Shown: positions 21,501 through 32,103 of the stretch, piece by piece
Numbering within the stretch: the stretch's first letter is position 1
Layout of the letters: each line of letters begins with the position of its first letter
Assembly: GCA_030435675.1 (NCBI GenBank)
Contig: CM059622.1
Location: 2,976,001 to 3,040,000 of the forward strand
From: Steinernema hermaphroditum
Lineage: Eukaryota > Nematoda > Chromadorea > Rhabditida > Steinernematidae
Direction: 5' to 3'
DNA length: 64,000 nucleotides
Translations under genes and position numbers: made by a program
The notes under the pieces: model-generated
What the model saw: only the letters and a program-made list of their open reading frames with translations
Database searches by the model: none
What the model was told of the DNA's origin: nothing

Positions 21501-23789
21501 TGCGATAGATCGGCGTTCGCCCGTGAAAAGGGCATTCCGGTGGTCGACGCCGCCTGGATCATTGAATCGATCATCCACAAGCAGTGTTTGCCAGCTGAGG
21601 ATTTCCCATTCAACACTGTTGCTTTCAAAAACTACGTGCGCAAAGATGACGCTTACATTATGGCCAAGTAAGGCATATTTTTTAATGGTGCAACATGTGT
21701 TATATTCTAGGCCGAAAGACGTATCGGAGATGGTGCAGCTTGTTGATCACTTGCAGATCGAGCGCGATGAAATTGCGGAATTGATCGAAGAAGTGGAACC
21801 CGAGCCCGCCATGGAATGGGAAGAAGGCGAGAGTCATATCCCGGCTGGACAGCTGCCGATAGAAGAAGACATGCACAATGAAATTGACGAGGATTTGAAC
21901 GATCTGCGGATAGATGAGCCCGAAAGTCGAGGAATCGAGGAAGAAATCAAGGAGATCGAGGAGATGCAAGTGGTGCAGCACCCTTCACATCGAATTTCGG
22001 ACGAAATTGTATCATATGAGGGTTTCACGCCAGAAGAAGCTCATGCGGCACAACAGAATGTGACGGCGCACAGTGATTATGTACGTTTCGCGGCCACACA
22101 GGTACTTACTTTTCTAGCATTTGCAGGCTCCCTCAACATCTTTCGTGAAAAACCAGCTTGCCGAAGCCGCTCAGAAGACAATCATCACACCCTCTCGTAT
22201 CCCTCGCGTTCAGAACAATGGAATCTCACCAGGTCAAATACCGAACCGCTTCGAAGCGCCTGGAATTACGCCCACTCGAATCCCCAGAATCATGTCCAAT
22301 CCCACGCCAAGCGTGGCTCTACTAGCGCCAGGAGCTTCGCAGCAGCCTCATTTCACTCAACGCGCGCAAAGCACTTGCGAAATCCGCTCTAAAGCTATCG
22401 ACGCTGCCATCGCTCGATTCCAAAAGAAAGCGGATGCGAAACCGCGGTTGTCCGAGAAGCAAAGTAAGTAGCATACGGTATAAACACAGCTTATTTACTG
22501 TTCCAGATCGTTCGGTACCGTCAGTCATAGAAGGAGGCAGAGGAAATCTCACAAAACGATCAAGCCAGGAGTTCCCCCCTGAGCAGCCGGATACCCATAA
22601 ACGTATAAAACGTAACGTCGTTGCCCCTTTGCTAAATATTGTTTGTGATTTAGTGGTAGAGCCTAGCCAAGAGCCGTCCAGTTCAGCTATTACAGCCTTC
22701 CATGCTCCTCCCATCAAATGGGACGACCACAACAGTGTGATTTGCTCGTACCCTGAACGAACGGTAAGCGTATGAGGCAAGGTGACACCTCACACCGACG
22801 TTTTCCAGGGACAAACGCAGCGACAACAAGGATTGATCAATCAGAGCATTAAAATAATCGGCTCTTTGAACGCGCAGCGCATCATCGACCTAGACACGCC
22901 GGAGGAAGAAGTATTTGCGGATGTAGAGCCGGCATTTGAGGAGCCAGAAATCCCAGTGGTCGCGGTTTTCGAAGAAGCTGTTGCGGAGCCCGTCGAAGAG
23001 GCTGCACCCGTGGTCCGCAAGGTCTTTTACGTCACCGCCATCAAAGACGAAAATGTGAGATTTATCTGCTTATTCCTGCTGACTTATACCGTGCTTCAGC
23101 TGAAACAACACTGTCTTCAAATCATCCACGACTTAGGCGGCGAGATGGACTCTGGCGACGGCTCCGGATTGGCCACGCATCTCGTGACTCCCACGCTGAC
23201 TCGCAGTGAGAAGGTGCTGTCGGCGATCGCGCGAGGACTGTGGATATTGACGCCACAGTACCTCTTCGACAGCAACGATGCCGGGCGATTCCTCGAAGAA
23301 GACGCCTACGAGCATGGTCAGATCACTAGCAAGAGGTACAAAGAGGGAGCAGAGCAGAAGCTGGCGGCGGCCTGCAAGCGCTGGAGGGTGAAGATAAGAG
23401 ACAACGAAGAGTTTGCTAACGGCGCCTTCTCCAAGTGGAATGTGGCCGTTTATGGTGGATCGAAAGCTGAGTCGGTGGTGAGGCTTGTTCGCCTGGGAGG
23501 TGGCAAGGCAGCTCTGAAGTAAGCGCAGTCTTAGGTCAAGATCGGATGTGATAACACTGTTTCGTTTAGGTCGGAGCTCGGAAACAGTTTCCGCGGAATA
23601 ACGCACGTTCTTGTCGATCCGAGCAACAGCGAATTCTACAAAAACGACCTCACACGGCTGGTGAGATGGAAGATCCCATGCTACAAGATCGAGTTCACCG
23701 CCCAGGCTCTGATGGACCACCCATTGATTGAGCGGGAATACTACGCCTCCGAATATAGGCGGATGCTGGAAAGCGGAACTGTTCTTTAA
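18592..23789 (+). CDS. mus-101: TOPBP1/MUS-101 homologue, full length (paralogue B)
   Basis: Fifteen exons: 18592-18720, 18768-19040, 19083-19325, 19636-19845, 19890-20264, 20309-20476, 20521-21016, 21066-21375, 21422-21667, 21711-22080, 22127-22463, 22507-22763, 22809-23054, 23100-23518 and 23570-23789. All phases agree and give 1432 aa. BRCT0-3 lie in exons 1-7, a BRCT4/5-like pair in exons 8-9 (FSGCVVALRSTGF, THVIVGKD, AAWIIES), then an acidic region, a linker with two TPxRIPR-type motifs (ITPSRIPR, ITPTRIPR; possible CDK sites), and a C-terminal BRCT pair (ATHLVTPTLTRSEKVLSA, WNVAVYGGSK, THVLVDPSNSEFYKNDLTR). TOPBP1 is the nuclear scaffold that supports replication initiation and activates ATR. 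Exon 4 uses an unusual TTTTTAAG acceptor where the paralogues have TTTTTTCAG. Confidence 0.92.
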
Positions 23790-23854
23790 GATGCATTTTG
23801 TATTTTATAAGAGTAACGGGTACGGCATGAATAAATAAAATTTGAAGTCTTCGT

Positions 23855-24060
23855 ACAACTCCTGGTTCGTGTTGAGTGCCTGGTTCCTCTGAGGAAGTAA
23901 AAAATGCAAGCATATATGAAATCTTGTTGTAACTTACAGTTGCCGCCAGATAATATTTTTCCGCCCGTTTCCAGAGCATTTTTTGGTCGCGAAAAGACCA
24001 TTGATTTTAGAGTCGATTTGAGAGTCGCTCCAGGAGCATTGTCCTTACAGCAAACAGATT
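23855..24060 (-). pseudogene. Decayed RABGGTA exon 4/intron/exon 5 fragment
   Basis: Read on the minus strand, the stretch matches the RABGGTA gene around 10340-10520. It has TGGTCTTTTCGCGACC for the SVVFSRP codons, GCGGCAACTGTAAGTTACAAC for the LAAT end of exon 4 with its donor, and an acceptor followed by AGGAACCAGGCA for the start of exon 5. The frame is shifted between these blocks. It is a fragment of a second RABGGTA-like gene left between BRCT copies B and C. Confidence 0.6.
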
Positions 24061-24579
24061 CTCTTGTAGTGCACCGCGCGTCATCTTTTCTGTTCGTTTG
24101 GATAAAGTCGCTTCATGTCTATCCATCTTCTGCTCAGCGATGGACTACGCGAGCATTTTTTTTGGTGAACGATGGAGCTTTGCTCCTACCGTTAGCACCC
24201 CTTTAGCCGCGCGATCAGAGTGAGACACTCATGTAGACAGTAACTTGCATGCTGTTTGAATTAGACCGCTCGTTTCTTGTCTCTTTTAAGGAGTCTTATT
24301 TAATATGTGCTTATCATTCTGACGGTTTACGGTGCATTTTGCGTGTTTGTGTCTGTGTTTACCGGTCGTATTTGTGCTCTCTGCTTTGAGTGCTATGCAA
24401 GACGTAGATCGGGAACCACGAAAAACGATCTTTTGCTTCTACACACGCGTTTGCTTCTACACACATGCTTCTACACACTGCGACATTTCTCGTTTTTAAA
24501 ACATCTTCAAAGTTTTTGTTCTGCGTGTAAGGACGTGTCTCTATGATAATGATGTACTATCTGATTTCAGTTACCGGCA
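24061..24579. other. Intergenic; mosaic promoter of BRCT copy C
   Basis: 24207-24390 resembles the upstream region of copy B (18405-18578), while 24478-24570 resembles that of copy A (15957-16050). No gene is seen. Confidence 0.5.
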
Positions 24580-26622
24580 ATGCAGAACGCGACGAATCTG
24601 ACGCAGAACTTTTCGGATAATCCGACAATCATCAACGTCGTCGATCTGACACCGGCGGCCGATGAAGGTCTGCCTGATGCTGGGACCGTATTCAAGGTAC
24701 CTTTTGCACGTTCCATCAAATAACTCCGCAATTTTCAGGCTTTAAAAAACGCACAAGTTGGCCCAAGGAGAATAACTGAACAAGAATGCCTGCAAGTCAC
24801 AAACAAGTGCGGTACCATTTACATTCTCCCGACGTTTGATGGAAGAGCCTTTGAGCACCTCAGAGCGCAACGCTGCCGCATATTTGGAACCCCTATCGTA
24901 ATGAAATATCTGCATGAAAATGGCCGACTTCCGAAGGAAGACTTCCCCGTCTACTCAGCGACCCTCCAAGGCGCTAGCATTTGCTGCACTGGATTGAACA
25001 GCAGAGAAAGGGTATAGTTGGTTTGTGATCTATTTGCTCACTCCGTATTGTAGGCGGAAGTGCTGGAAAAAGTACGGTGGATGGGCGGCAGGTTCCACGG
25101 AGATTTGACGGAGAAGGTTACCCATCTCATAGCCAAAGAATGCGACATGAGCAGTGAAAAGTACCGTGTGGCTGTCAGAAGCAAGCTTCCTGTCATGAAA
25201 AAAGATTGGATTGATGAAGCGTGGAAACGCCCTCTTGTGGATATGACCAGCCCAGAAGTAATTGAATACTTCAACCTACCTATTTTCTCTAAACTAGTAA
25301 GTTATATGGCTTTTTAAAAACTAACAAATGTATCGAAACAAAGCCCACCGCTTAAACTATGCAAATGGCATGATGGAAGTTTTTATATTGTAATATGTCT
25401 ATTCTTACCGACAAAATAGTGCATGAGAGTCCATTGGCGTCTAATAGACATAACTTGCGTGTGGTTTCCGTTTTCGTGTCGGTTCGACTTTGTCGGTTGA
25501 GTACAGATGGTGCTGCAGCGCCGTCGTAAGAAGTGAAAGCACTGTCTAGACAACTACTATGGTTACTTTTTTCAGGTCATCACGGTGTCAGGGTTGTCAA
25601 TTGATGCGCGAAACGAGGTGAGTCGCCTCATCGAGCGACATGGAGGCAAATACTCTGGTGAAATGAAGCGCGGCAGATGTACACATTTGGTGGCCGACAA
25701 AACCAGTGGAGATAAATTCCGACGGGCGAAGCAGTGGGACATCAAGATAGTTACAACCAAGTGGATCCAAAAATGCTCTATCAAAGTAGGGGACTTCAAA
25801 TGGACATGCCGTGATGTCTATCGTTTCAGGGAGTGCGTCTAGACGAGCGTCACTTTCTACCCGGCTCCGCAATGCGTAGTACGAGTCGCAAGTCGCCCGG
25901 CCTCTCCGTCTCGTCTCCATTTGCAACGAAGAACACCTTCCACGGAATCCCCAGTTTTGTCACATCCACACCTTCTCCGAAACAAAGCGACGCCCTCTCG
26001 CGAATCGCAGAAAATTCCTCCACAACCCATGACAAGCTCCGCCTTCTCTCTATTGAGCAGCTAGTCAGTCGACACCTGTCCGGTTCTGAAAGAAAGAACC
26101 TGGTGAAGATCCAAAGGAAATACTCAGTCGCCGATCCAATTGAAAATTTGGACCCAATGTCGTTTGGAACGTTTAACAATTGTCTAGATGTATGTCTACC
26201 GTTCTATTGTTCCCTCTTTACTTGTACTTTTAGGGATGTGGCGTGCTGGTATGTGGCGTAACCGACACAAATATGGTTAAATGGAAGAGAATGTTAAATA
26301 TTACTGGAGCCTCCCGGTGTCAAATTCAAGATATCCAATCATCCCGTGTGACGCATATCATCTTAGGACCGGAGCCTGTCGAAGAAAAGCTGTTGCAGAC
26401 GGTATTGACTTGACTATGCTCTCTTCTGGAGTTCATCACGTTTAGATCGAAAAGCGCTCGACCATGGTAGCAGTGGTCACGCTTGACTGGCTGCTCCAGT
26501 GCGTCGTGCTTCGCAGAAACTGTCCGAGCACGGACTATCTACACCCAATGTTCGACAAATCCGCACAGAACGAAAAGGAGATGGAAGATCGAGTTCACCG
26601 CCCAGGCTCTGATGGAATATAG
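24580..26622 (+). CDS. TOPBP1/MUS-101-like BRCT protein, truncated chimeric paralogue C
   Basis: Exons 24580-24696, 24739-25011, 25054-25296, 25576-25785, 25830-26189, 26234-26401 and 26446-26622 give 515 aa. BRCT0-3 are intact and closest to copy B; intron 2 is nearly identical to B's, and exon 6 nearly so. About 40 codons into exon 7 the sequence jumps to the last exon of copy B (GAGATGGAAGATC...). That tail carries a 15-bp deletion between AAGATC repeats and a 36-bp deletion. The fused tail is out of the B frame, so the protein ends with about 17 unrelated residues at TAG 26620-26622. B's own frame through the tail would still be open to TAG 26651-26653. The gene lost the C-terminal BRCT domains by internal deletion. 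It may be functional as an N-terminal-only protein or may be decaying. Confidence 0.75.
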
Positions 26623-26941
26623 GCGGATGCTGGAAAGCGGAACTGTCCTTTAGGGTGTATTTCGTATGAGTAACGGGTACGAATAAATACAATTTAGAGT
26701 CAGGATTCAGGTCTTCAATTAGCATTCTCACGGGCAAGTGTTGTGTTGCCCTATTCACTTATCGTACTCGTTTGCGATGCCAACACTCAGGGCGATGCAA
26801 GAAGTGAATAATGTGTGAGTACCGTAACGCTTGGCGATGCTTTCCCAGAATGCATTGTTTGAACTCCTATGCAAGAGGTCCATATAAACCACAATTTCGT
26901 CGGTCAATCATCATTCGATCAACATCGACCAGCTTCTTACA
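26623..26941. promoter_or_regulatory. Tail of BRCT copy C and TATA-type promoter of coiled-coil gene 1
   Basis: 26623-26700 is the copied 3' end of TOPBP1 (AATAAA present). A TATA-like CCATATAAACC lies at about 26880, roughly 60 bp before the next start codon; the related gene at 32104 has a similar AATATAAAG in the same position. Confidence 0.45.
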
Positions 26942-28558
26942 ATGGCCTCTACGTCTTCAGCCGTTCCTCGCATGGAGGGAATCGTCCCCATTCCCCTCCC
27001 TCGCGCGGCTCCTGGCATGTCCCGGCCTCTGAATCAACTCCCAGCGAGCGCAACTCCCTTGGTGTACATTCCCCCACCGTACCCTGTCCAAGCTCATCGA
27101 GTTCCCGTCCCCGCCGCCAACTCGGCCATCAACGACATCCGCTACGGTCTCCGCTCGCCGAACTTCGGCCTCCGCGTCGAAGCCGTCGAGAAGCTCGTCG
27201 ACCTCCTTCCGCAGCAGCTTCTCTCCGAGGAGAACGCCTTCGTCGAAGCTCTGAGGGCCAAGGAGGACTCCCCGGTGGTCGTCGACGCCCTCAAAGACGC
27301 CATCGACTTCTTGAGCCTCGTGGTGACCCCCGGCGACACTCATCTTCTGTTGAACGTCGAGAAGACGGCGGCGATCGCCAAGTACTTCAACGCCCTCGGC
27401 CGCGTCGCCGAGAACGGTCGCCTCCTCGACAGTGTCGACGAGGAGAGCCAGGCCGAGATCAACGATCTGCATTCCGCCCTTGCCGAATGCAAAGAAGTCC
27501 TGGAGGAGACGAGGGCGAGGATGTTGCGAGGCGAAGATGAGTTTGAGAAGATGCAGAAGAAGAACGAGGCGCTCGGGGCACAGAAAGCCGACGACGCTAG
27601 CAAGATCAGCGACCTCAAAGCCGCTCTTCAGTCCAAGGAGGAAGAACTGGAAGAGGCCTACGGCGAATACGAGCACATTCGCGAAGATTTCGTCCATGAG
27701 AGGAAGGCGATGGAGGAAGAGCTGAAGAGACTGGGCGCCATCGTCCGGAAGTCCTCGGAAGAATATGAGAAGCGGCGCTCGAAGCTGGAAGACAACGTCG
27801 CTCAGAAACAGAAGACGGTGGACACACTGATGCTTCAGCTAGCACAAGCGATGCAGGATCTGAAGACGAGCGAGGAACGTTCGCAGGACTACCGCCAGCA
27901 GATGGAGGAGATGAAGGTGGAGCATCGAAAGGAGCTGACCGACTTCGGTCAAAACGAGGAGAAGCTCTACAACGAGCTACAAGCGCTTGTCGACGCCGAG
28001 AAGAAGAAGAACGTCGGGCTCGAGGAGGAGCTAGTCGACTGCAAGAGGATGGTCGAGAGTTTTGAGGAGCAGCTTGACGACGAGCTCGACAGGAACGTCC
28101 AACACGAAGTGCGAATCGACGAGTTGGATACTGCACTGGAGAAGCTCCGCTGGGAGACCGACCACCAGCGGAATATCGCCGAGGACGAACGCTTCCAGTT
28201 GGAGGAACAGGTGGCTACCCTCAAGGACTCTCTAGAAGAGGAACAAGAAAAGTCGTCCTACTGGAAGACCGAGGCCGAAGACTTGAAGGAGGAGCTGCAG
28301 GAGATGAAGGGCGACAATGCGGATCTGAGGGAGCGGCTGACTCTGATGGAGGAGGGCGCCCAGGCTGTTCAGGCCGAACTGAAGCGTCGTCTTCAGGCCA
28401 AGGAAGTCGCACTTCTTGAAGCTGAGGAGCGACGTGAAAGGGCCGAAGAGGCCCTTCGTCGTGCGGAGGAGGAGGCTCAAGATCTGGTCCCGAGGCCTAA
28501 GAACTTGACCGAAGGCTTTGCCCTTATCCAGCCTCTCCTTCCTAACCAGAAGCAGTAA
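26942..28558 (+). CDS. Intronless coiled-coil protein, family member 1 (538 aa)
   Basis: A single exon encodes 538 aa. Residues about 1-55 are Pro-rich. Residues about 58-165 form a compact helical domain containing INDIRYGLRSPNFGLRVEAV and KYFNALGRV. From about 170 to 520 the sequence is a long, highly charged coiled coil (for example LEEQVATLKDSLEEEQE). The C-terminus reads PKNLTEGFALIQPLL. There is no signal peptide or membrane segment, so it is probably cytoplasmic or cytoskeletal. The helical domain is nearly identical in DNA sequence to that of the gene at 32104 and clearly related to that at 38195, but the coiled coils differ. No known family is recognised. An AATAAA lies about 35 bp after the stop. 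Confidence 0.85.
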   Translation: MASTSSAVPRMEGIVPIPLPRAAPGMSRPLNQLPASATPLVYIPPPYPVQAHRVPVPAANSAINDIRYGLRSPNFGLRVEAVEKLVDLLPQQLLSEENAFVEALRAKEDSPVVVDALKDAIDFLSLVVTPGDTHLLLNVEKTAAIAKYFNALGRVAENGRLLDSVDEESQAEINDLHSALAECKEVLEETRARMLRGEDEFEKMQKKNEALGAQKADDASKISDLKAALQSKEEELEEAYGEYEHIREDFVHERKAMEEELKRLGAIVRKSSEEYEKRRSKLEDNVAQKQKTVDTLMLQLAQAMQDLKTSEERSQDYRQQMEEMKVEHRKELTDFGQNEEKLYNELQALVDAEKKKNVGLEEELVDCKRMVESFEEQLDDELDRNVQHEVRIDELDTALEKLRWETDHQRNIAEDERFQLEEQVATLKDSLEEEQEKSSYWKTEAEDLKEELQEMKGDNADLRERLTLMEEGAQAVQAELKRRLQAKEVALLEAEERRERAEEALRRAEEEAQDLVPRPKNLTEGFALIQPLLPNQKQ

Positions 28559-29861
28559 ATCGTTTAGTTCACCTTCTGTTTGTTGCCTTGATAATAAAAT
28601 TTATGTGTTGTATATGGTCGTCTTTGGGATCTAGAGTCTTACGGTAATTCGGGGATGGGGATCTATCCCTTGGGCAGCTACACTTGACTTGAAGTTGCTC
28701 AGAACAGTTGAGAATATCGATGTCGATGGGGAAAAAAGAAAGGCACCAGATGATATTAATGCTGAAACAGTATTGAAAGGACGCTGAAGGTACGGTAATC
28801 TCTTTAAATGGGTCTCGCCACGCTTTGCTTCTGATTGGCCATGCTTACGGTGTCGTTTTCTGCTAATTGCGACAAATGGCGGCTGATGACTTTTCGAGTC
28901 CTTCCTAGCCTTGTTCCCATCGTTTTGGCCATTATTCGTGTTTTTCTGCCCCACTTCGTAGCTTCGCCTCAGGCAGTTCTGGCATCTTCTCGTTCTTTTA
29001 CAAATTAGCGTGTTATATGTGCCAGAGACGTCCGCTTCTTCAACATTGCTGAGCTGTGGCCGTCTTTGCCGATGTTCTTTGCTACCTAGATTTCGGTTTA
29101 TGCCTCACGATTAGCCCTTCACGATACGCAGTTAGCCCTCGTCAGAGAGCTTCGCTTGCCTCGTGGCTATTTATCTGTGTTGACGGTATCGACCATTCGC
29201 TGCTGAACATGCATGTCGCAGATCGAAGGTTAGGCCTCCGGATTAGCGAGAATCGAGAATACAATCCAACTCGTTCGGCTCAAGAAATTTGCTGAGCTCA
29301 GCGGCTTTGTCGGTTGTTATCGTTCTGAACGAGAGTTTCGATTTCGGAGTTTGTCTTGAACTGTGATCATGGCGGGGTTGGAATTCGAGTCAAAAAGAGT
29401 GATCCAGTCGTAAAAGCGATTCGAACTCGGGCTTGAATCACTCGAGTGCCAACCCTACATCACGGTTCTGCTTGTTCTTTGAATGAATGCGCGGAGTCCG
29501 TTCTTTTTTATTCGATTTTTTGCATAAATTCTGGCGTGTGTAACTTTACTTTGTTATGTTTTCGTTAATTCTGGTCCCGTTTCAGAAAAGAGTAGCGTGA
29601 ACTTTCGACCAGGGCGAAAGTTTAGACATTCCACTCTTTTTCGAACGTTTACATTAATTCTTAGTGTTAGGTTTTTCAAATGTTGCATTGGGTTGATTCT
29701 GATGGAGCTCAGCCTTGGGATATCTCTTCCGCTCTGCCTCGTTCTCGTTTCAAGGGCTTTTACTGCTCCCATTCTCGTGTGTATATTACGCATCCGTAAT
29801 CGTTTTTCGCGGCTTTGTTAATTCTCTTCTTGTTTCAGTGAAACTGCCGCCAATCACTCAA
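28559..29861. other. Intergenic, contains a MITE remnant
   Basis: No domain-bearing frame is found. An acceptor-like CTTGTTTCAG ends at 29838, 23 bp before the METTL2 start codon, and could receive a spliced leader. Confidence 0.4.
29373..29457. mobile_element. Short remnant of the TAGGGTTGGC-type MITE
   Basis: The left end reads GGGGTTGGAATTCGAGTC and the right end CACTCGAGTGCCAACCCTA, the same termini as the element at 1076-1468. Nearly all of the interior is missing. The flanks GATCATGG and CATCACGG agree at 6 of 8 positions, as expected for an aged 8-bp target duplication. Confidence 0.6.
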
Positions 29862-30816
29862 ATGGGCCAACACGAACAAGACGGATCTTCACCGCCAGCG
29901 TTCGGCACAAGATATCTGGTCGACAAGGAGAAAATGTACGATTTCAACGCGTGGGATAATGTGGAATGGTCGGAGGAACATATCGAAGGCGCCGTAGCGA
30001 AGGTGGAGGAGCAGAGGCGACATCCAGTGCCTAACGCAGAAGAGTTGCTGAGGTGTCCGGCCGATCAGTGGGACAAGTTCTACAATAAGAACGAGCGCAA
30101 CTTCTTCATGGATCGTCACTGGCTGTTGAAGGAGTTCCCGGAATTGGATTCCACCAAACGCGAAAATGTTGATGTAGGTGTTAGCACTGATTACATGGTT
30201 CTTATTTAGCTGATTTTAGGATAGCGAGCGGATCTGGCTACTTGAAGTTGGTTGCGGCGTTGGGAACACAACATTTCCGCTACTGGAGTGCTGCAGCAGG
30301 GACAAAGCCTTCGTTTTCTCCTGTGATTACTCGCCAACGGCTGTCCGCCTCGTCCAGGAAAATGAACTCTACTCCGAGGAGCACTGCCACGCGTTTGTGT
30401 GGGATATCACGAAGCGCACAGATCAGATTCCGGAGAACTCCCTAGATTTCATCCTCTGCATCTACGTCCTGTCGGCCGTGGAGCCAGAGAAGCAGAAGAA
30501 CGCAGTTGAGAACCTCGTACGATTGCTGAAACCTGGCGGGACGCTGCTCTTCAAGGATTATGGCCGCTACGATCTCACACAGCTGCGATTTAAGAAGAAT
30601 CGCTTCATCGGGGAGAACTTCTACTGCCGCGGTGATGGGACGTTAGTCTACTTCTACACCCAAGATGAGCTTCATGAGTTGTTCACGTCGGCTGGCCTGG
30701 AGAAACGAGAGAATAGTCAGGACCGTCGTATGATTGTCAACAGAGCAAAGAAAGTGGAGATGTATCGTATGTGGTTGAAATGCAGGTATGTGAAGCCTCT
30801 TTCTCGATCAGATTGA
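29862..30816 (+). CDS. METTL2: METTL2-type tRNA (m3C) methyltransferase
   Basis: Exons 29862-30173 and 30220-30816 encode 302 aa. The N-terminal region has WDKFYNKNERNFFMDRHWLL. The class I SAM-binding motif is LLEVGCGVGNTTFPLL, followed by SCDYSPTAVRLVQEN, ILCIYVLSAVEPEKQ and LKPGGTLLFKDYGRYDLTQL. The end (RRMIVNRAKKVEMYRMWLKC, then KPL) matches METTL2/METTL8 rather than METTL6. These enzymes place 3-methylcytidine at position 32 of certain tRNAs. There is no obvious mitochondrial presequence, which favours a cytosolic METTL2-like role. The start was chosen because it opens the conserved frame soon after an acceptor-like site. Confidence 0.93.
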
Positions 30817-31188
30817 TTTAGTAAATTGGAATTGTTATGTTCGCTACTTGTCGCATGCTTGTGGGTCATACTCATTGAGTGATTTATTCGAAAGTGGCGG
30901 GACATACTGAGCTAGAGGCATCTTAGCATGGCCTCCCGAAAGGTCATTCGAATCGTGATTACTGTTCGGCACAAAAACAAAATAGGATAAGGATGCGGCG
31001 GAGAAATGGAGTCGTCCTCTGATAGCATAGATGACTCCGACAAATTAACCGATCTTTTTGTAGAGTTTGAGCTAAAACTGATGATTGATTGATGACTGAA
31101 AAAGAACAAGGAACTTACCAGATCCTCCAATTGCTTGCACATTACAGCCTTTTGCCCACATTTCGCGGACAGAAGTGACGTCACTGAA
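30817..31188. other. Convergent 3' ends; open minus frame after a stop
   Basis: Beyond TAA 31189-31191 the same minus-strand frame stays open to about 31107, and a good donor (GTAAGTTCC) follows. This suggests that the neighbouring secreted-protein gene once continued, or that the stop is a mutation. Confidence 0.3.
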
Positions 31189-31590
31189 TTAATACCTTTC
31201 TTTCATAACTCCAAATTTCAACTCACAGTCCATATTCGAAGACTTGTTGCACGGGGAGTACTCCCTAAGGTCCAGTAAATACGCATCGCCGTTTTTCTTC
31301 TCATTATCCTTTCTTATCCCAATGATCTCGTTTATAACACTGCACGTTTGCCCTTCATGTATGGCATATACGATCTTGTTCATCCTGTAGGCGTGCAGAG
31401 CACAATCAGCCCTTGTCTTCACGAATCCCATGTATTCGAAGTCCCCTTTCTCGTGAAATACAATGTATGGTACAAGCGAATACTTGACCCCATGTACGTT
31501 GCGGAGCATGACCTATAAATTGTAGTATTAAACCGGCCAATAATGTCTCACCGAGATTATTGTGAGAAGGAAGAATCCGGTGGATGACAT
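31189..31590 (-). CDS. Small secreted protein of unknown family
   Basis: Exon 31590-31552 and exon 31512-31189 join across a 39-nt intron and give about 120 aa. The N-terminus (MSSTGFFLLTIISVMLRNVHG) is a signal peptide. The mature part has Cys residues in TRADCALHAYR, GQTCSV, EYSPCNKSSNMDCELKFG. The even, spaced cysteines and the signal peptide point to a secreted disulphide-bonded domain, loosely reminiscent of PAN/apple modules, but the family is not established. The stop TAA may be premature: the same frame stays open beyond it and ends at a splice donor. Confidence 0.5.
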
Positions 31591-32103
31591 GAGAAAACGG
31601 TAAGCGTTGATGAGATATTCTCGGACGTGAAATGACTATTAGAAACGAGAATACTGGGAAGTTGTCATAGAGACATGTTGCAATAAAGTGTCTTTAAATG
31701 GATGACATATCAACGTGCACAAACGCATAGAAGGTGCAGAGTGTATAGTCATAGGATGCATATTGAAGATACAGAATAAGGAACGGGGTGATCGGATTCT
31801 GCCAATGATTTCTGAGGCCTTATTTTAAGATTCATTTGACTTTTTATTCATAAAATAAAGTCAGAACTGACAGCTTATCCTTTCATATGACATTAAGAAG
31901 TATCCTTCTAGTTGAAGTACATGACCATTTAAGTACAGTAAATTCTCAAGAGCATAAGGGAACACTGGTCCCAAACCGATCTACCGTATTTTAACTTGCG
32001 ATGCTAAGTGAATTTACACATCGCATTGTTCGAAAAGCGATACGAAGTGTTGATTCTCTCTAATATAAAGCCCTCACCTTCGCCAGATACATCAGAATCG
32101 ACC
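31591..32103. promoter_or_regulatory. Intergenic with TATA-like promoter for coiled-coil gene 2
   Basis: Divergent promoter region. A TATA-like CTAATATAAAGC is at about 32059-32070, about 40 bp before the start codon at 32104, mirroring the arrangement of the paralogue at 26942. Otherwise nothing is seen. Confidence 0.4.

Noticed and set aside
26957..27697. Long minus-strand frame (246 aa) opposite coiled-coil gene 1, and its twin at 32092-32868
   Set aside because: Both are antisense shadows of the near-identical helical domain; the plus strand has the promoter, stop and poly(A) signal, and the third family member confirms the plus-strand frame.
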